Below are positions 21,705 through 23,679 of a stretch of DNA of 23,679 nucleotides, piece after piece. The DNA is from DATGKD01 sp035294855 (GTDB taxonomy: Bacteria > Actinomycetota > Acidimicrobiia > Acidimicrobiales > UBA8190): assembly GCA_035294855.1 (NCBI GenBank), contig DATGKD010000019.1, forward strand, positions 1-23,679. The letters run 5' to 3'. Below the pieces are notes generated by a model that saw nothing but the letters and a program-made list of their open reading frames with translations, had not been told where the DNA came from and made no database searches. The first letter of the stretch is position 1, and the number at the start of each line of letters is the position of its first letter. A program made the translations under genes and the position numbers.

Positions 21705-22790
21705 TCAGTGAATGCCGGCCGCGGCGGCGATCACCAGACCGAGGACGAGCAACGACCCCGCTCGCCTGGTGTGCACGAAGGCGATGGCGGCGAACCACAG
21801 CGGCCACACGGGGAACCCGGCCGGGGGCTCGTCGGGCTTGGGCTTGCTGAATGCCTTGGCCGCCTGGACGAGCTTCGGCACGGCAGCCAATGAGACGAGG
21901 GCCGGCCATGGCAACGCGTCGACGCCCACGCACACCACCACGACGACGTAGAACGCGACCATGAGACCCACGGTGGCCGCCCGGGCCCGTCGCTCACCGA
22001 GGACGACGGGGAGCGTGCGGATGCCGAGCGGCTCGTCGTACGGCGCCTTGTCGATGTGCTTGCCCATGAGGACCGCGGTGCACAACAGGCCGTACGGCAC
22101 CGACGCCACCACTACCTCCCACGGCAGGTGGCCGACGGCGGCGTAGTACGTGCCGCACACCATGAGCGGGCCCCACACGAGGAACACGTCGGGCTCGCCC
22201 AGCCCCCGCTTCTTGAGTCGGAGCGGCGGGGCGGTGTACGCCACCGACAAGGCGAATCCGCCGAGGGCGAAGGCCACTACGGGCCAGCCCCGGAACACCG
22301 CCAGCACCACGAGGATGCCGAGGTCGAGCACGTTGACGAACAGCGCGGAACGAGCGAGCTGCGTCCGGGTCACCATGCCGGACAACACGGGATGCGGCGC
22401 GTACAGGGCGCGGGGGTACGACTCGGTGTCCGCCCCCACCTCCACGTCGAACAAGTCGTTCATCAGGTTGTTGGCGACGTGCGCGAGGACGAGTCCGGCG
22501 AATGCCAGGACGAGCAGACCGGGCCGGAAGCCCGGGCGGTGCACCGCCAGCAAGGTCGCCACCGCCCCCGCCACCAGGGTCATGGGGAGCACGGCGGCAC
22601 GCGTGAGGACGAGCCACCGCGCCACCGCGTCGGTGGGCCGGCCCGTCGGCGGGTTGGTGGTGCGGAGCACCTCCACCCAGGCGGACACCCGGCTCTGCTG
22701 GTGGTGAGGGGCGGACGGTGACGCCTGGGGGGCGGCCGCGGCCGGCCCGGGTGCCGGGCGGTCGGCGCGAGGGGGGAGCACGTCGCTCAC
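21705..22790 (-). CDS. UbiA family prenyltransferase (MenA/UbiA-like)
   Basis: The 361-residue membrane protein has about eight or nine segments. The first Asp-rich motif is NNLMNDLFDVEVGAD (107-121), and the second is KHIDKAPYDE (Asp247, Asp252); both would bind Mg-diphosphate. YTAPPLRLKKRGLGE (184-198) and GPLMVCGTYY are conserved among MenA/UbiA-type enzymes. Such enzymes attach a polyprenyl chain to an aromatic ring, as in menaquinone or ubiquinone synthesis, or make other lipids. No other quinone gene is nearby, so the acceptor is unknown. About 50 N-terminal residues are Pro/Ala-rich and precede the fold. GTG 22790 is supported by TACGAT exactly six bases upstream. It is divergent from the SDR gene. 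Confidence 0.87.
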   Translation of the reverse strand: MSDVLPPRADRPAPGPAAAAPQASPSAPHHQQSRVSAWVEVLRTTNPPTGRPTDAVARWLVLTRAAVLPMTLVAGAVATLLAVHRPGFRPGLLVLAFAGLVLAHVANNLMNDLFDVEVGADTESYPRALYAPHPVLSGMVTRTQLARSALFVNVLDLGILVVLAVFRGWPVVAFALGGFALSVAYTAPPLRLKKRGLGEPDVFLVWGPLMVCGTYYAAVGHLPWEVVVASVPYGLLCTAVLMGKHIDKAPYDEPLGIRTLPVVLGERRARAATVGLMVAFYVVVVVCVGVDALPWPALVSLAAVPKLVQAAKAFSKPKPDEPPAGFPVWPLWFAAIAFVHTRRAGSLLVLGLVIAAAAGIH

Positions 22791-22796
22791 CTGGGC

Positions 22797-22802
22797 ATCG
22801 TA
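22797..22802 (-). promoter_or_regulatory. Putative -10 box of the UbiA gene
   Basis: On the minus strand TACGAT (TANNNT type) is followed by exactly six bases and GTG 22790, predicting a leaderless transcript. No -35 match is visible. Confidence 0.4.
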
Positions 22803-22851
22803 CCGAGCAGGTCCGCCGGGCTACGAGTCGGGGTCCAAGGCGCCGCCGGGA

Positions 22852-22868
22852 CCGACGGCGCCCGTCGG
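22852..22868. promoter_or_regulatory. Palindrome between UbiA and SDR genes
   Basis: CCGACGG (22852-22858), CGC, CCGTCGG (22862-22868) is a perfect 7-bp inverted repeat in the middle of the 198-bp divergent gap. TAGTGT at 22897-22902 is a possible -10 for the SDR gene. An operator is plausible. Nothing else is seen in this gap. Confidence 0.4.
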
Positions 22869-22974
22869 CGCCCGGTCATGTTCCGGCCCGTGCCCGTAGT
22901 GTGACGCCACCTCGGACGACGTGTCGTCGTGCCGTGGTGCCCGCCGGTGCCCCCCACCCGGGGCCCGATCGTCC

Positions 22975-22980
22975 AGGAGG
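22975..22980 (+). promoter_or_regulatory. Shine-Dalgarno sequence that fixes a TTG start
   Basis: AGGAGG ends 8 bases before TTG 22989, the only start candidate in frame at correct spacing. Confidence 0.75.
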
Positions 22981-22988
22981 TCGCACCC

Positions 22989-23679
22989 TTGCCGTCCGAA
23001 CAACCGTTGGCGGGACAGACCGCCGTCGTCACCGGCGCCTCGAGTGGAATCGGGCGCGCCGTCGCCGAGACCCTCGGCGGGGCGGGCGCGCACGTGGTGC
23101 TCGCCGGTCGCACCGGCGACGCCATGAAGCAGTCGGTGGCAGAGATCGAGTCCCGGGGAGGAACCGCGGTGGCGCACGTCATCGACGTGCGTGACACGGG
23201 TCACCTCCGCGCGCTGGTCGACGACGCCGCCTCGGAGACTGGAAGACTCGACATCATGGTGAACAACGCCGGCGTCAGCTTTCCGGAGCCCATCGTCGAC
23301 GCCGATCCCGAGCACTGGCGGACGATGCTCGAAACCAACGTGCTGGCGCTTCTCGTCGGGTGCCAGGCCGCGGTGCGCGCCATGCGAGCGCGCTCGAGCG
23401 CCGGCCACATCGTGAACATCTCGTCGGTGGCGGCGCTGCAGCCGGCACCCGGCGTCTACGGCGCGACCAAGCACGCCGTGAACGCCATCTCCGAATCCCT
23501 GCGGCGAGAGCTCCTGGGAGATCCGATCAAGGTGATCACCGTCATGCCCGGCGCGATCGCGACGAGCTTCGCCCGCAATTTCGATCCCGCATTGCTGGAG
23601 GCGTTGGTGTCCTCGATGGGCGGCGGGGACAACCCCACCTTCGTCCAAGGCGAACGCCTGCCCGATGCCGTGCTCGAGC
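22989..23679 (+). CDS. Short-chain dehydrogenase/reductase, C-terminus cut by window end
   Basis: The first 230 residues are visible; the gene runs off the window. It has all classical SDR motifs: cofactor loop TGASSGIG (15-22), Asp66, NNAG (92-95), Asn117, Ser145, and the catalytic pair Tyr157 and Lys161 in YGATK. Arg41 after the second beta strand (VVLAGRT) suggests NADP(H) preference. A PG motif with the substrate-loop segment (PGAIATSF) follows. It would oxidise or reduce an alcohol/ketone in the cytoplasm; the substrate is unknown. Translation starts at TTG 22989, with AGGAGG eight bases upstream. It is divergent from the UbiA gene. Confidence 0.9.
   Translation, partial: MPSEQPLAGQTAVVTGASSGIGRAVAETLGGAGAHVVLAGRTGDAMKQSVAEIESRGGTAVAHVIDVRDTGHLRALVDDAASETGRLDIMVNNAGVSFPEPIVDADPEHWRTMLETNVLALLVGCQAAVRAMRARSSAGHIVNISSVAALQPAPGVYGATKHAVNAISESLRRELLGDPIKVITVMPGAIATSFARNFDPALLEALVSSMGGGDNPTFVQGERLPDAVLE

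Overview
The window looks like a chromosomal segment of a high-GC actinobacterium. The evidence is strong G+C bias at third codon positions, many GTG starts and one TTG start, MMPL, MarR, P450 and VOC families typical of the phylum, and many genes with no Shine-Dalgarno (SD) sequence whose start codon sits right behind a TANNNT-type -10 box. The class cannot be fixed by eye; a deep-branching environmental lineage such as Acidimicrobiia is a guess. I see no tRNA, rRNA, CRISPR array, insertion sequence, integrase or phage gene. Twenty-four protein genes are supported, two of them cut by the window ends. Coding density is very high and no gene-free stretch exceeds 300 bp.

Layout: (1) 1-3051: the 3' end of a polysaccharide-deacetylase-like gene, an uncharacterised receiver-like protein with four cysteines, a DUF4436-like membrane protein (minus strand) and an epoxide-hydrolase-like alpha/beta hydrolase. 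(2) 3057-5630: a TetR repressor (minus) divergent from a probable operon of two VOC/glyoxalase proteins and a DUF1275 membrane protein, with a palindromic operator between them and a perfect 11-bp hairpin joining the last two genes. (3) 5753-8454: a secreted PsbP-like protein, an APH-fold phosphotransferase with a Glu in its catalytic loop, and a convergent nitronate-monooxygenase-like flavoprotein. (4) 8741-15909: an oxidative region with a ferredoxin-type reductase, an MMPL exporter divergent from a MarR regulator, and a type I Baeyer-Villiger-like monooxygenase divergent from a cytochrome P450. The space between the last two is filled by five tandem 14-bp repeats. (5) 15915-17892: an acetamidase/formamidase downstream of a five-segment membrane protein with a proline-rich repeat tail. 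(6) 18044-21681: an OpuC/ProVWX-type osmoprotectant ABC transporter split into three transcription units: a binding lipoprotein, a coupled permease pair and a CBS-domain ATPase. (7) 21705-end: a UbiA-family prenyltransferase divergent from a truncated short-chain dehydrogenase that starts at TTG.

How it may work together: region 4 reads as a module for oxidising and moving a hydrophobic compound (P450, BVMO, reductase, exporter, MarR sensor), but no ferredoxin is present and the substrate cannot be read from sequence. The most unusual features are regulatory: the 14-bp repeat array, the hairpin that pairs the ribosome-binding site of the DUF1275 gene, the mirror-image divergent promoter of the osmoprotectant transporter, and the repeated -10/start-codon spacing that predicts leaderless transcripts.
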